Assembly (NCBI GenBank): GCA_013054445.1 | Contig: JAAMPI010000012.1 | Span: forward strand, 36,943 to 100,942 | Length of the DNA: 64,000 bases | Direction: 5' to 3' | DNA from: Cudoniella acicularis | Taxonomy: Eukaryota; Ascomycota; Leotiomycetes; Helotiales; Helotiaceae | In this document: positions 19,401-30,390 of the stretch, one piece after another | Position numbering within the stretch: position 1 is the stretch's first letter | How the letters are laid out: every line of letters starts with the position of its first letter | Position numbers and translations under genes: made by a program | The notes under the pieces: model-generated | What the model was told of the DNA's origin: nothing | Databases searched by the model: none | What the model saw: the letters and a program-made list of their open reading frames with translations, nothing else

Positions 19401-21970
19401 CCTAAACCTGCAGCGATTCCCCCTGACTGCTGAGGAACACCCATTGCAGCAGCTGCTTCACGCTCACTCTTGAGTACAATTTCATCCTGAGCAATTTCGT
19501 CGTAAATACCGTTGAGATACTCATCTGGGAGATTGGCGTTGTCATTAATGCCCCTATTGTTTTTGATGAAGTCCTCTTTCGTCATCCGTTTTACCACATT
19601 TCTGCTGTGTAAGTCTGTATTTAACAGAATCACCGAGTAAGCAAGGATATAAGCAGTGTCCGCATTGGCAAACGCGTTCGGATTTCCAGTCACATATCGA
19701 TTGGCGAACTTCAACATAAACCGATCAATCTTCTGTGCCTCTCCAGGTAATCGAAAAGACTGCAAGAATTGCCGCAATGCACCCACGAAGCGTCGCTTTG
19801 TGAAATCCATGCTGTCAACGAAAGCATGCATAATCGCAATGTTCGCCTCATCGCCATCGCCGAGAAACTCTCCAATCTGCTCCTTGTCAAGTTTCTCTTC
19901 TCGTAGGAGGAAATGTGCGATATCTTCGGGGCTATCGCTTGGAATGAACTTCTCCGCAATTAGGAGTTTAATCCCCCTCTTGGGTTTGAAGTTGAACTGC
20001 TTGATGGCATTGTTCAATGCCGTCTTCTTCTGCTTTTCCCTCTCAAGCTGTTCGGGGTCATCATCAATAACAGGTGTTGAGGGAGGTATAGGAGTATCGC
20101 CATTTGCAATTCTGGAGGAGCTGTCGTTGCCCGAAGGATCTATCGATTCGCGGAAATCTTCGGACGCTCTGGTATTGGGATCGAGGCCAGTGGCTTCTGC
20201 AATGCCTTGCTGTGACCAATTGACAAGTGACCTTAAGGTTTCAACAAGACAATCTAAAGCCTGCCTTTTGATGATGTACTCTTTTGGTATTTCTGATTCA
20301 TTGCTCTCGTGATGAGTACTCATATGCCATGTTGATAATGATGGAGGAATCACTCCGCGGGACTGCCAATCAGAACCGCTCATGAGACCCTTTGCCACCT
20401 TTTCTTCATATTGCTGCTGATGAAGTGGGCTGACCATGACCGCTGCACTTGAAGCTTTGGATAGATCTTCAATCAGGGTTTGGAAGATGTTATCCACATT
20501 TCTGTCGCAGTCATAATTAAGGTAAGTTTCCACCAAAGCCCGTGGATCTGAGCACAGTCGCTGGAGTATTCCCATAAAATAAAGTTTTTGGCCAACAGTG
20601 GCGGTCCTTCTCTCCAATAGAGCTAGATAGATCTCATTCAAAAAGACCTCAATTTCTTTCTGGGAAGTTGTTAGTATATAATATTTTGCTCGTGCATGTA
20701 AACTAACCTTAAAGGGTGCTCTCATAAATTTGAGCATAAGCCAGAAAATTTCGCAGCAGACTTCAAAAACTCTGTCCACGGAGGTAGCTCCATTTCTTGT
20801 GATGCTAAGACATAAGTAGAATTTAATCGCTTGCAAAAATCCGGTGGGTTCATTGCTTTTGCTGTTGGTAATGGTACATAAAGGAGACGTAAAGACGAGA
20901 ATATTATTATTGAGGGTGGTGTGAATCAAGTGAAGAGAAATGAGTTTTGATCGCATAGCTTGACCTTTCATATCATATAGCTGTTCAGGAGGAAGAATCT
21001 TCGTGCTGAGATTGCAGAATGACCTGAAAACCAGATATGCATCTCTGATATAGACCTCATCTTCGGCGTCGTCTGATTCCAACCCATCATCTGCGCTATT
21101 CTCTTCAAGGGGTGTATGGCCTGTTGCTGATCGTGGGGATGATTGAGCAGGCTTCACTTGTGTCACCATTGTCGGTCCCTCCCCCATCTGCGAATCATCA
21201 AAGCTCTTGCGGTGTTCAAGATCCTTTAGCGTAAGTTTGGGTCCTTCTTCGCTCGATGTCTGTTCTGACAATGTGCTGTCAGCAGCAGACTCTTCTGCCT
21301 CATTGCTAATAGACGCATCATTCGCAGATTCTGACGCATCCACTGTATATGAGCTGGCATTGCCTGTCCCCTTTCCCAGTTTTGATAAATTCAGCCGAGC
21401 CTCTTTCATGTGAATTCTGGTCTTCACCCTCTCAAATACCGTCCCAACCATTTGAGTCAACGTCCCTTGTGCCACCTGCTGGTTCGCGCTATTTTTTGAA
21501 AGGAGGAAGACATTGTAGACCTGCCGGACAGCTTTCAGCAGTCCAGCCCCATGAACCACAATTTTATCATTCAGCACGGCTGCAAGGAGTGATTTGACAA
21601 TCTGCAGTTGTATTTCCACTGGTGTAGTTTCCCCCTGAAAGCAATCGCATATCGTATCAATGGCTCGTTCGATTAGAGGTTCTCGAGATGCCTCCTTATC
21701 CGCATTCGGGGACGATGGAACCGAAAAGTATGAATAGCTAATAAGCTTTCCAATACAGTCAAGCGCAGTGGTCGTTAAGGGGATGCTACCAGATTTTGTT
21801 GCTAATTTTAACGGCGCAAATATTATTTCGGGATCTGGGAGTTGAGGTTCCTGTTCTTTGATGTCTTTGAGCGCTTTTTGGACAGATTCTCCTAGCTGCT
21901 GCTTCTTGTGAGCGTCCTTTGAAGCTGCTATAGCTTCCAGCGCAGAAACCACAAACACTATAGAGCTCAT
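16469..21970 (-). CDS. SEC7: SEC7 family guanine nucleotide exchange factor for ARF
   Basis: This is a large ARF-GEF of the yeast Sec7 / animal BIG type, which activates ARF GTPases at the trans-Golgi to start vesicle budding. The frame is open for 1833 codons. A 48-nt intron at 20707-20660 (GTTAGT donor, ATACTAAC branch, CCAG acceptor) lies in frame without a stop; removing it gives 1817 aa and joins RAPFK to KEIEVF. The N-terminal DCB/HUS region includes the conserved NYDCD. The catalytic Sec7 domain is roughly at residues 640-810, with the exchange glutamate in FRLPGEAQKIDRFM and the conserved AYSVILLNTDLHS. HDS domains follow, and the C-terminal part is Ser/Thr-rich with a mostly disordered end. 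It is transcribed divergently from the pyruvate dehydrogenase E2 gene across 404 bp. Confidence 0.95.
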   Translation of the reverse strand: MSSIVFVVSALEAIAASKDAHKKQQLGESVQKALKDIKEQEPQLPDPEIIFAPLKLATKSGSIPLTTTALDCIGKLISYSYFSVPSSPNADKEASREPLIERAIDTICDCFQGETTPVEIQLQIVKSLLAAVLNDKIVVHGAGLLKAVRQVYNVFLLSKNSANQQVAQGTLTQMVGTVFERVKTRIHMKEARLNLSKLGKGTGNASSYTVDASESANDASISNEAEESAADSTLSEQTSSEEGPKLTLKDLEHRKSFDDSQMGEGPTMVTQVKPAQSSPRSATGHTPLEENSADDGLESDDAEDEVYIRDAYLVFRSFCNLSTKILPPEQLYDMKGQAMRSKLISLHLIHTTLNNNILVFTSPLCTITNSKSNEPTGFLQAIKFYLCLSITRNGATSVDRVFEVCCEIFWLMLKFMRAPFKVSLHARAKYYILTTSQKEIEVFLNEIYLALLERRTATVGQKLYFMGILQRLCSDPRALVETYLNYDCDRNVDNIFQTLIEDLSKASSAAVMVSPLHQQQYEEKVAKGLMSGSDWQSRGVIPPSLSTWHMSTHHESNESEIPKEYIIKRQALDCLVETLRSLVNWSQQGIAEATGLDPNTRASEDFRESIDPSGNDSSSRIANGDTPIPPSTPVIDDDPEQLEREKQKKTALNNAIKQFNFKPKRGIKLLIAEKFIPSDSPEDIAHFLLREEKLDKEQIGEFLGDGDEANIAIMHAFVDSMDFTKRRFVGALRQFLQSFRLPGEAQKIDRFMLKFANRYVTGNPNAFANADTAYILAYSVILLNTDLHSRNVVKRMTKEDFIKNNRGINDNANLPDEYLNGIYDEIAQDEIVLKSEREAAAAMGVPQQSGGIAAGLGQALATVGRDLQREAYTKHAEEISLRSELLFKSLYRKERKNAAKSGSSKFIPATSFKHVGPMFDVTWMSFFSGLSGQMQNAHNIEIIKLCMEGMKLAVRISCLFDLDTAREAFVSALKNATNLNNPTEMMAKNVEALKILLEIAQTEGNLLRESWRDILMCVSQLDRLQLISEGVDEGSIPDVSKARIVPPSRQDTGSSRKSSQSQRAPRPRQRSTTTGTSYSMEIAMESRSDEVIKAVDRIFTNTAHLSGDAIVHFVRALTEVSWEEIKISGSNESPRTYSLQKLVEISYYNMTRVRFEWTNIWVVLGEHFNRVGCHNNTAVVFFALDSLRQLSMRFMEIEELPGFKFQKDFLKPFEHVMSNSNVVSVKDMTLRCLIQMIQARGENIRSGWRTMFGVFTVAAREPYESIVNLAFENVNQVYKTRFGVVISQGAFADLIVCLTEFSKNMRFQKKGLQAMETLKSIIPKMLKTPECPLSQRSNANSDGSAKTTDPAIKQPSRTTQEEAFWFPVLFAFHDVLMTGEDLEVRSNALNYLFDSIIKYGGDFPTDFWDILWRQLLYPIFMVLKSKSEMSNVLNHEELSVWLSTTMIQALRNMITLFTHYFESLEYMLDRFLDLLALCICQENDTIARIGSNCLQQLILQNVTKFTPEHWSKIVGAFVELFERTTAYQLFSAATASGTTNGLENGVTPTDEPGSDEKSLKINGTNGTATSETDSINDDEAKTPTSSPNDLEDYKPQSGLQQQPVVVTAARRRFFNKIITRCVLQLLMIETVNELFSNEAVYAQIPSPELLRLMALLKKSFLFAKKFNENKELRMRLWREGFMKQPPNLLKQESGSAATYVSILLRMYHDEGEERKRNRDDTEAALVPLCADIIRGFTQLEEEAQQRNIIAWRPVVVDVMEGYTNFPLEGFTKYIEVFYPLGVDLLNRDMGVEVRMALQSMLRRVGEVKLGLPERPPISPTSTQHGSRRSSRKD

Positions 21971-22374
21971 GGTGGCTGGCCAGGTTCACCGCTGTCCATG
22001 TGCCTAGCCTCTCCGCGTATTTGTCGTGGTGCTCGTAGTGGTATCGATCCTAGTTGGTGAACTTGTTCTTGTCGGAAAGTCGGAGCTACCTTACACGTAA
22101 CAATAAATTGAGGCGTGTTCCTGTCTGGCACTTTCTTAGCCGCTCAGTCACATGACCGAGCCGGTGATTATCGGAATCGGATCCAAGCTTAAGCAAGCTC
22201 CCAACATTGAAATTTGTTCGGGATTCAACACTTAAAACTACTCTGTGGCCGACCTCTCCTCTCTCCACCCACAACTCCGGTGTCGTAGATCCAAGACCCC
22301 AATTGTCTGGATTCCTCTTCGACCTCCTCCCTCGTTCCATTCTTTTCCCGTATTTCGTGCATCTACCTTTCAAA
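21971..22374. promoter_or_regulatory. Shared divergent promoter of SEC7 and PDH E2
   Basis: This 404-bp spacer separates the two start codons and must carry both promoters. Pyrimidine-rich sequence (TCTCC repeats) precedes the E2 start. No clear TATA box is visible, as is common for constitutive fungal genes. Confidence 0.5.
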
Positions 22375-23879
22375 ATGTTCGCCGCGGTGTTGAGGAGGCG
22401 AGCCCTTCAATCTTCATCCCTCTCTTTTCAATTGGCACGATGCTATGCCTCAAAATCATTCCCACCGCATACTGTGGTCACTATGCCTGCGCTATCGCCT
22501 ACAATGACGGCGGGCAACATTGGGACATGGCAGAAGAAGCCCGGCGATGCGATTTCCCCTGGCGACGTCCTGGTCGAGATCGAGACGGATAAAGCGCAAA
22601 TGGATTTTGAATTTCAAGAAGAGGGTGTTCTGGCAAAGATCTTGAAGGATTCGGGAGCGAAGGACATAGCAGTTGGCAATGTAAGTATCAATTGCGATTC
22701 AAGCAATTGGCTTTACTAATATTCTATAGCCTATCGCGGTCATGGTCGAAGAGGGTGAGGATACATCGGCTTTTGAATCATTTACACTGGAGGATGCCGG
22801 AGGAGAGAAATCAGCTTCAGCACCACCAAAGGAGGAGGCCAGCGAATCTTCCGAGCCAGCTGGCACCGGTTCGGGCACTGCACCACCCCCACCCAAGACC
22901 GAGTCGCAGTCAGCACCCGAAGAGACCGAATCGAGTGGTGGTAAATTGCAGTCTGCTCTTGACAGAGCGCCAAATGCCAGCGCCGCTGCCGTTAGACTTG
23001 CGATTGACATCGGAGTCAAGATCACTGGTATTAAGGGTACTGGAACCGGAGGACAAATTACGGAGGCGGATGTTAAGAAGGCATCATCTGGAGGTGCTGC
23101 TTCCGGGTCGGGCACTGCTTCTACCCCAGCGGCATCATATATTGACATCCCTACTTCCTCGATGCGCAAGACGATTGCCAGCCGCTTGACTGAATCGGTG
23201 AACCAAAACCCCCATTACTTCGTTGCGGCCACCGTTTCTGTTACCAAGCTCCTCAAGCTCCGACAAGCTCTCAATGCTAGCGCGGATGGAAAGTACAAGC
23301 TCTCTGTTAATGACTTCCTCATTAAAGCTTCCGCCGTTGCATGCAAAAAAGTTCCCGCTGTTAACTCCAGTTGGAGAGATGGATTCATTCGTCAGTTCAA
23401 TAACGTTGACATTTCAGTAAGCGACCCAACTAAGTAACTTGAGCAGGGACTAATCACTTTAGGTCGCTGTTGCTACTCCGGTTGGACTCATGACCCCTAT
23501 TGTTAAATCTGTTGAAGGTCTTGGACTCCAATCCATCTCCGAGCAAGTTAAAGACCTTGGCAGGCGCGCTCGCGATGGCAAGCTCAAGCCTGAAGAATAT
23601 CAAGGCGGAACCTTCACTATTAGCAACATGGGCATGAACCCTGCGATCGACCGATTCACCGCCGTTATTAATCCTCCTCAAGCCGGTATCCTCGCCGTTG
23701 GCACAACAAAGAAGGTTGCAATTCCCCTTGAGACAGAAGAAGGTACACAAATAGAGTGGGATGACCAAATAGTCGTTACCGCTAGCTTCGATCACAAGGT
23801 TGTGGATGGTGCTGTTGGTGGAGAGTGGATTCGCGAGTTTAAGAAGGTGGTTGAGAATCCTTTGGAACTCTTGCTATGA
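22375..23879 (+). CDS. LAT1: Dihydrolipoamide acetyltransferase, pyruvate dehydrogenase E2
   Basis: This is the core E2 subunit of the mitochondrial pyruvate dehydrogenase complex. It transfers the acetyl group from lipoyl-lysine to CoA. The three exons are 22375-22680, 22730-23416 and 23463-23879 (469 aa); both introns (49 and 46 nt) start with GTAAG. A basic N-terminus ([20 protein letters not shown]) looks like a mitochondrial presequence. The lipoyl domain carries the modified lysine in [12 protein letters not shown] (Lys at about residue 73). An Ala/Pro/Ser/Thr-rich linker follows, then the peripheral-subunit-binding domain ([21 protein letters not shown]), and the catalytic 2-oxoacid dehydrogenase domain with [12 protein letters not shown], where His and Asp are catalytic. 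All expected parts are present. A run of nine G lies 10 bp after the stop codon. Confidence 0.96.
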
Positions 23880-24645
23880 AAAGGGAAGTGGGGGGGGGAG
23901 ACCGTGTAACGATGCGACAGAGATTCCCCATGTAATATTGTAAAATGACCCGCTTATGCATTTAGTGCAATAAAATGGCCTTCTCATGTTTTCTTCATCC
24001 CAGCTACTCGAACATGCACGCCACTTACTTCTTCGTGGTGGTTTTCTGTAAATCCATGGATGGTAGGTTCCCGACTTGTTGATCTCACTTTTAGAATAAG
24101 TATGAAGAAATGGAAAATAGGGAAAATTGAGCAACTGATATCCGTAAATGTTTGAAGTGACTCAAGTGAGTGCAAAGCGATTACAACTAGAAAACGTTCT
24201 GGTATCGAGGTATCTGTATTCGGTTCATTTTATTCTGCAGGCTGGGGAGATTTTAAAGGCCAGTCGGGGTGTACTCGGTACTTTGAGCAGGATAGCCACT
24301 CGCAAACATCACAGTAAGTGGATAATCTATATTCACTTTTGAGTTTGACCCTATGATGTATATTTAGCAAGGTTTACTAGGTAGGTTGACCAGGGGACCC
24401 GGGCGCTCAGAAATTTTGTTTTGGGTGATCAGGGGTTGGCTCGAGCAGCTTGGACTTAGGTCGAATGGCAAGAATACGATTAAACGCGCCATTTCCATGA
24501 CAGAATTCAGCAAGCTTTAATTAAGTCATCTAGAACTTCTTTTTCTCGACGCGAAGTTGTGAACGAGCACAAGATAGATGGGCAAACTCGCGTTTGAAGT
24601 ACACAATATCATTCAAGTCATCATTCATCCTCATTATATCCCTCA
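23880..24645. other. Convergent intergenic region
   Basis: About 770 bp lies between the E2 stop and the stop of the next, opposite gene. A poly-G run occurs at 23890-23898. No coding frame with recognisable features was found. Confidence 0.5.
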
Positions 24646-25901
24646 TCAAATGTACAAATCTCTTACAGCCCTATTATACTTCTCCAACCTTGGCCCTGTC
24701 AGCGTAGCTGCCAAGTTTCTCCTTTTTCTCCGTTTTTCCGTCTCTCTCAGTCCAACGTTTTCATTGTTCTCTCCGTCAAGATACGAACCGCTAATTGTTG
24801 ACCGACGTTTCCTCCTGTTATCTTCCACAATAAAAGCAACATCTAGGTAGTCATGTCTCACAACACTTTTCCCATTACTGCTATTGTCGCTGAATGTTTT
24901 CCTTCGGATTCGAGCTTCATCCGGCATCGTTGGCTTGAGATATTCGCCGACTCTTTCAAACACACTACCAGCCATGCTGACTGGTCGAGATCTGCTCATT
25001 CCTCGCTTTCCTTGAGATACCAAAGTTGCTCGATCTCTCACATTCAAATGGTGATTTGCCGTAATCTCGTCCATGATCCGCGAAGTTCTTGGGGTGACAC
25101 TTGTGAGATTTGGTGGTGCAAGTCCAGAATTCAACTTTTGCGCTGTTACAATCCGCGATGATGCCAGGAACAGCTGAAAGTCAACAGAATCGTCAATAAT
25201 CTGGCTCCCTCTCTTGGAAAATGCGTTAAGTATCATAGGATCGTGGTCGATGGTTTGACTTCGCTTATTCATCACCCTACGGCTTTCTTCAGCTTGGATT
25301 ATGGAATTCGCACTGTTGATATCTGGGGCTGAATTGATCTTGGAAAAGTCGACTGCGGCATGTTTTGGCATATAGGCTACTTGCGAAGGTTGTCTTTGAA
25401 GTTGCGGCTTTCGCCTTATTGGTATTTCTTGTGAGCCGCGTCGAGGAGCGTAGGCAACTGGAACAGGTGGTATGGGAGTCCGTGAGTTATTAAGGAATCT
25501 GTGTCTTCTTGGACTGCTGATCGTAGGAGCGGTGTGAGAATCCGGTGCAGTCTCGATTATCCGCTTTGAAGAGCTATGCCGAAGAAATTTGAACCCTTTT
25601 GGATTGTTTGAATCTTTTTGCTCTTTCGATTTAACAGGCGATACGGATTGCGTTTTCCATCTCGAGTTCTTGGGGGACTTTGCCCTTCCAGAGTCTGGTA
25701 GTCTCTTCTGCTGAACAGTTGAGTGACCGAAGAATTGCTCTTCGGCAAAGGTTTGACTTCAGCGACTTTATGGTCTTCTTTGCTCGAAAATAGTCTCTTC
25801 TTGATTCGTCTTAGAGCAGGCTTCCAATGAGAGATTGGATGAGGGTTATCGTCTGGTAGTCTTTCGGGGTCTCCATGAGATCTGCTAGTGATTCGAAACA
25901 T
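24646..25901 (-). CDS. Unknown basic Ser/Arg-rich protein (2 exons)
   Basis: I do not recognise the family. The model starts at ATG 25901-25899, with exon 1 at 25901-25758, a 47-nt intron at 25757-25711 (weak donor GTCAAA, acceptor TTCAG), and exon 2 at 25710-24646, giving 402 aa. The intron is needed because the two open frames are out of phase: the downstream frame opens only after a TGA inside the presumed intron. The protein is highly basic, with clusters such as RRIKKRLF and EKRRKRRNL, and includes low-complexity segments (RTPIPPVPVAYAPRRG). There is no membrane segment or catalytic motif. A nuclear or cytoskeletal role is possible but unsupported. The splice site is the weakest part of the model; an indel would explain the frames equally well. 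Confidence 0.5.
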
Positions 25902-27429
25902 TGTGAATGGGTATATAAGAAGCAATAAAGAAAGGACGGAAGAGATATTCAGCCACCGCGGGAAGAGAAAGTTGATACATCTGCAGATTCAGACGAACCT
26001 GAAGGATGTTGATATTTAAAGCAAAGGCCTGCAGGATACGGGAAAGAAAAATAATGTTGAGTTGCTGCCGTGTCGTGCCTGCCAAACGGGAATGCCCTTG
26101 ATAGAGCGTCTGCCCAGATGCAACCTCCTTGCTTCAGCCCAAATCAGGTGCCGTCCAAATTAGCGCTGCATACCTACCTAGGTGCTTCTTGCCACATGGG
26201 GAAATTTATAAACTTTAACACCACCTGGGCTCGCTTGGCAAAGGAGCACGGCGTCGTAGCGGCGATCCCAAAGCCCAAGACTAGATGGTTGCGAACCCCA
26301 TTGTGGAAATCATCGTCGATCTGGAGACAACTCGCTCATTCAATAAGAATCCACATCGCCCTGCTAGATGATGACTCGCAGCTGTTCATGGGTGCGTTTG
26401 AAAGTGTTTCATCCTCGCCATTTGACAGCGGCGCAAATGGCATGAAGGGGAAAAAGCACATCTGACTTAGCCTTCACAAGTCAGGACGAATTGTGAGCTG
26501 GCTTCAATGCATCACCCCTGGTGCAACCTCACTTCACAGTAGTTTATTATTTCAAGTGGCTGCGGCTGATCGAATGCTGCGAATCACGCAGTAATTTCTT
26601 GCCTCGTTACTCTTCCGTAGTCTAAGACTCTTCAGAGTGACGCATCGCTGCATGGTCGAGACTTTGCCGCTAGTTGCAACCAGAAGGTCAGGAGCCATTG
26701 ATTAATTTACGTTCCCCAAGCCAAGGACCTCCGCGACTCATGTGATCACAGTCCAGGTCTAGTGATTTTGATTAAAGAATTATTAGCATATCCAGGGAGT
26801 CTTGATCATGAGCAAGCTTACGGTGCACCAAGATACTCAAGTGAGGGCTGAAAAAAGGGAAATCGGGTTGGCTGGTTTCAAAGCCCATAGACTTTGGCTG
26901 TGAGACAAGGTGGCAACAATATCCCTCGAGCTTCGAGACTTTTTCCGAACATGGGTATCTTTTGGCAGATCCTGTATCATTACTGGCGCTTTCATGGTAA
27001 GTTGGACTTTCGTTTTTGATCCCTTTCCAAGTTGTTTTTCCAAGCGCCATCCATAACCCCCCCCTGTGTCTCATTTGCACTCACTGAACATCTCCGGCAG
27101 ACCTACCTCGATATCAGAGTTCAAGACAGTACGACTGACTACACTTAGTCCGATATACGAGAACGATTCTGATGCCGTAAATATCACCTTGTGCGAATAC
27201 ACATCCATCTGTGTTGCTACCTTTTTAAGCTCTTTCTACGTGTTTGAGATCAGAGTCACAGATTTGCGCAACTTCATAAAGATCCGAATCTGACTGTCCT
27301 AAAACACTAGGTAAGTGGAATTTTTACGATTGGCTATACAATAACCATGCTTAACTTTCTAGAAATATATCCATGCCTTCTCGGTTGAACTCCTGGGTAT
27401 CACATACAAAAACTTTAAACAGACCTTAT
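25902..27429. other. Intergenic region, no gene seen
   Basis: This 1.5-kb region lies between the unknown basic gene and the 3' end of the kinase gene. Several short open frames on both strands (for example near 26070-26465) lack motifs and consistent splice signals. Nothing else was recognised. Confidence 0.45.
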
Positions 27430-29616
27430 TTAAACGGTTGCAAGAATGTCCCACAGCCATTTTCGCACTATGGCACAATCCCATCTCTTTTCTCTTTCTA
27501 CATGAAGCATCTCTTTGATTCCAGGGCCCATAGCGTGATTATCCAGTCCTTTTACCACTCCACTACTAATTTCGCCCAGAACATAACTGCGCTCAGACTT
27601 CGTGCCAAATCTTACCACCATTTCATACGCAATGACTCCCAGACTATAGACGTCATGTTTTGGACAAATGATTTGTGAAGCCTTCTTTTGGATGACTGGT
27701 GGGCAATAAAACTTTGTGCCAGGTTGCCGAGAGCTAGCCACGGAAGAGAGTAGCGCCAGTGGTGAAGGACGAAATTGAGTGTTGGAGGGTTGTCCAAGTG
27801 TAGGGGAGCCATCCAGCTTCGCGATAAGGCCAAAATCTCCAATATGCGGAGTGATAAAAAGGTGTTCTTCATTTGACAGTGCTCCACATTCAGTACATTC
27901 CGTCACATTGATTGAGCCTTCTGGTTGTACTTTTCCCCGAGATACCGACAGGAAAATGTTACTTGGCTTAAGGTCCCGATGAACAATATGCTGGCTATGG
28001 ATGTATTCGACCCCGTCCAGAATTGCCATAAGAAGAGGAGCTGATGTCGATGCGTGGAAACAGTGTTGAATAGCTTGGTTCTTTTCACAATTCTGCTTTT
28101 CAGCCCAAATAAAATCCTCGAGTGTCATAGGATGTAAAGCCATTTGGATGAACAGTACAACGTCTTCATCGCTTCCTAATTGTCGTAGGTCTCCCTCAGA
28201 TCTGTCAATTTCTTCGGTATCAAGAGTATCGCCTTCGTCGTCTTCATCGGAGGCCTCGCTGGGCTTCCTGAACATGCTAGTGTTCAACATTGATCTTGAG
28301 GTTGATTTATCGCCTTTTTTGGATATGCTAAGGGTCCTCGAGGCGTTGTTGGAATAGCCAAAGACAACCTGTTCATCATGGCTTGTACTTGTTTGGGAGT
28401 CTCTCAGAGCTCTTCGGTCGACAATTTTCAGTTGATGTTTGAGCTCACGAAGATCCTGGCCAATCTGCAAGCTTCTCATTTCTGATTCCAAACCACTCTG
28501 GTTATGGTCTCCTAAAGCTGAAGATGCGTCTGAATCATCATCACTACTCGCTCTTTCAAAGTATTAGTACAGTTAGAAGACTCTATCTGCTGTTGTAACT
28601 TACTCTGAATCATATACTTCCGCACCCAATAGCCGCTGCCCCAATCCTAGTCTCCGGCTTGAAGAAGGCCGTTTTTCGTGCCAGCTGTCGAAATATCTTA
28701 CAACGTTACGATGTTGTAGCTTTGCAAGAGCCCGGATTTCAGAAACCAGAGCCTCCGCTTGGACTTCATTGATCGAACGAAGCTGGTCAGAATTAATTCG
28801 AATCTTTTTTATGGCGTACTCCTGGTCGTCAAGTAGATGGCGTGCACGATAAACCTGCCCAAACCCTCCTTTTCCCAGGAGACCAGTTTCTTTAAACTTC
28901 TTATTGTAGATTGATTCTTGAGCTAGTGTGAATGCGTCAAGACCACTAGCTACCATAAGAGATCGAACTGATGAATTTGCTGGATATGTGTCATGGCTTC
29001 TCGGGAGCATAGTGAAACGTTGCGGAATAAGAGCTTGCGACTGGGATCTCTCAAAAAGAGATGATTCTGAAGTCGAGTTCCCAATTGCGCCGTACACACC
29101 CTGGTCTAAAATAGCTGCAGGCTGTTTTAATGCAGCATTGTGCAGTATAGTGTCAAAGGAATCTAATAGACCTTGCAATTCCGGCAGACTTGGAATAGTG
29201 ATATCTGGAGGCAGCATACCCGCTTTTTTGAGCTCTTTCAACGTCTCGGCAAATAGACGCTCAGCCAAGTTGGAGACTTCAGGGTGTCTCTCTGACAGTT
29301 TATTCTCGGTGCGTCGCCTAGCATTGATTGTACTTGCAGCTTGCGTTCTGCATCTTCCCGCTATCAAGGCAAGGTAGAAAACGCTCGCGTGTTGTTGAGG
29401 CTGCACATTTGGCAATTGGAAAGTCGAGGCAACTGTTCGTGCAATAGCCCCAGAATTGACACTTGAAGGCTCGGGTGCATCCTCCCTGATATGCCGCTCG
29501 GAAAATTGGGTTGGTATTCCTCCTGACAGCTGTTGAGTATTGGCGGCATTGGCGGCATTATCGTCCCAGCCTTCCCCACTCCGTCCGTCACTCGATATTC
29601 TAGTTGATGAGAACAT
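27430..29616 (-). CDS. Protein kinase resembling eIF2-alpha kinases (HRI/PEK type)
   Basis: This is a Ser/Thr kinase encoded by exons 29616-28604 and 28552-27430 with a 51-nt intron (GTAAGT donor, TACTAATAC branch), giving 711 aa. The N-terminal 220 residues are unrelated to the kinase fold. The N-lobe shows GLLGKGGFGQVYRARH, the ATP-binding lysine in YAIKKIRI, and HRNVVRYFDSWHE. A long acidic insert (about 130 residues, DDEGDTLDTEEIDRSEGD) splits the kinase domain before LFIQMALHPMTLEDFIW. The C-lobe has the catalytic loop HRDLKPSNIF and the metal-binding DFGL. The split N-lobe, VRYFDSWHE and LFIQM are typical of eIF2-alpha kinases such as fission yeast Hri1/Hri2, which phosphorylate eIF2-alpha in stress. 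This assignment is by family resemblance. The presumed downstream sensor subunit eIF2B-alpha is encoded at 59230-60592. Confidence 0.8.
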
Positions 29617-30390
29617 CTTGGGTGTTCAGGAGTTGTGAGCTATTGGCTACATGGGTATATAAGGCAATGTGGACTCAGGCCAATTGAGCTGTCTTGAGTC
29701 GAAGAGACTAGATTCGAGTCTCTAACGGACTGTAACGGACTGTCAGAAGTTGTAAAGAAAGTTAAGAAACTGCGGAAACGCTTTGGAGATTGGAGACTGG
29801 GGGTGGCTAGCAGCTTTGGTTCTGCTTGCTTTATAACCCATTGTTCGACACGATACATGTCAAGTGAAGGGCTCGATCAAGCAAGGCCACGGGTCACTTT
29901 GGACTTGGAGTGACTCTTTTGAGTCTCTGCCTGTGGTTCCAGCGCCCCGGTTTCTGAGTGACGGGAGTTCCGCAGGCTTCCAGGTCTCCACACGCCAGGC
30001 AACAATACTTGGTGCCTGAGGATCAGAAGACCCTGCGATCGCGGGAACCCTACAATCGCGTCACCCGCGAGCACGCGACTCTTCGTCTTCAACTCCACCG
30101 ACATTTTTATTTCCTACACAAAAAGTGCACCAGCAAGCATTACTTTACCAATCTCGCGGGCTCGGTTTTGGTTACAGCAACCTGATGCAAGATGATATGA
30201 ATTGCCGAGATTCTTGGTGCACTGGGGTTTCCACTTGTTCAGGCCTTACTCGCATTGACCAGTCTCAGGCGTAATTCCTTCCGCTTTCCTGCTGGGTAAA
30301 ACGTTTTGGATTGTTTCGCTGGACTTGGAGGAACCCTCTTCACTCCTTTCAACCTCCAAGCTCCCTCTACTCCGAAATATCCACCTCGAA
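29617..30390. promoter_or_regulatory. Divergent promoter region
   Basis: These 774 bp lie between the start codons of the kinase gene and the gene at 30391. They must carry both promoters. No coding sequence is evident and no specific regulatory site stands out. Confidence 0.4.

Noticed and set aside
19656..20312. Plus-strand 218-codon ORF
   Set aside because: It is antisense to the catalytic Sec7 domain; composition follows from the reverse complement of SEC7 codons.
26070..26465. Plus-strand 131-codon ORF
   Set aside because: No motif, membrane pattern or conserved-looking segment; consistent with chance in a spacer.
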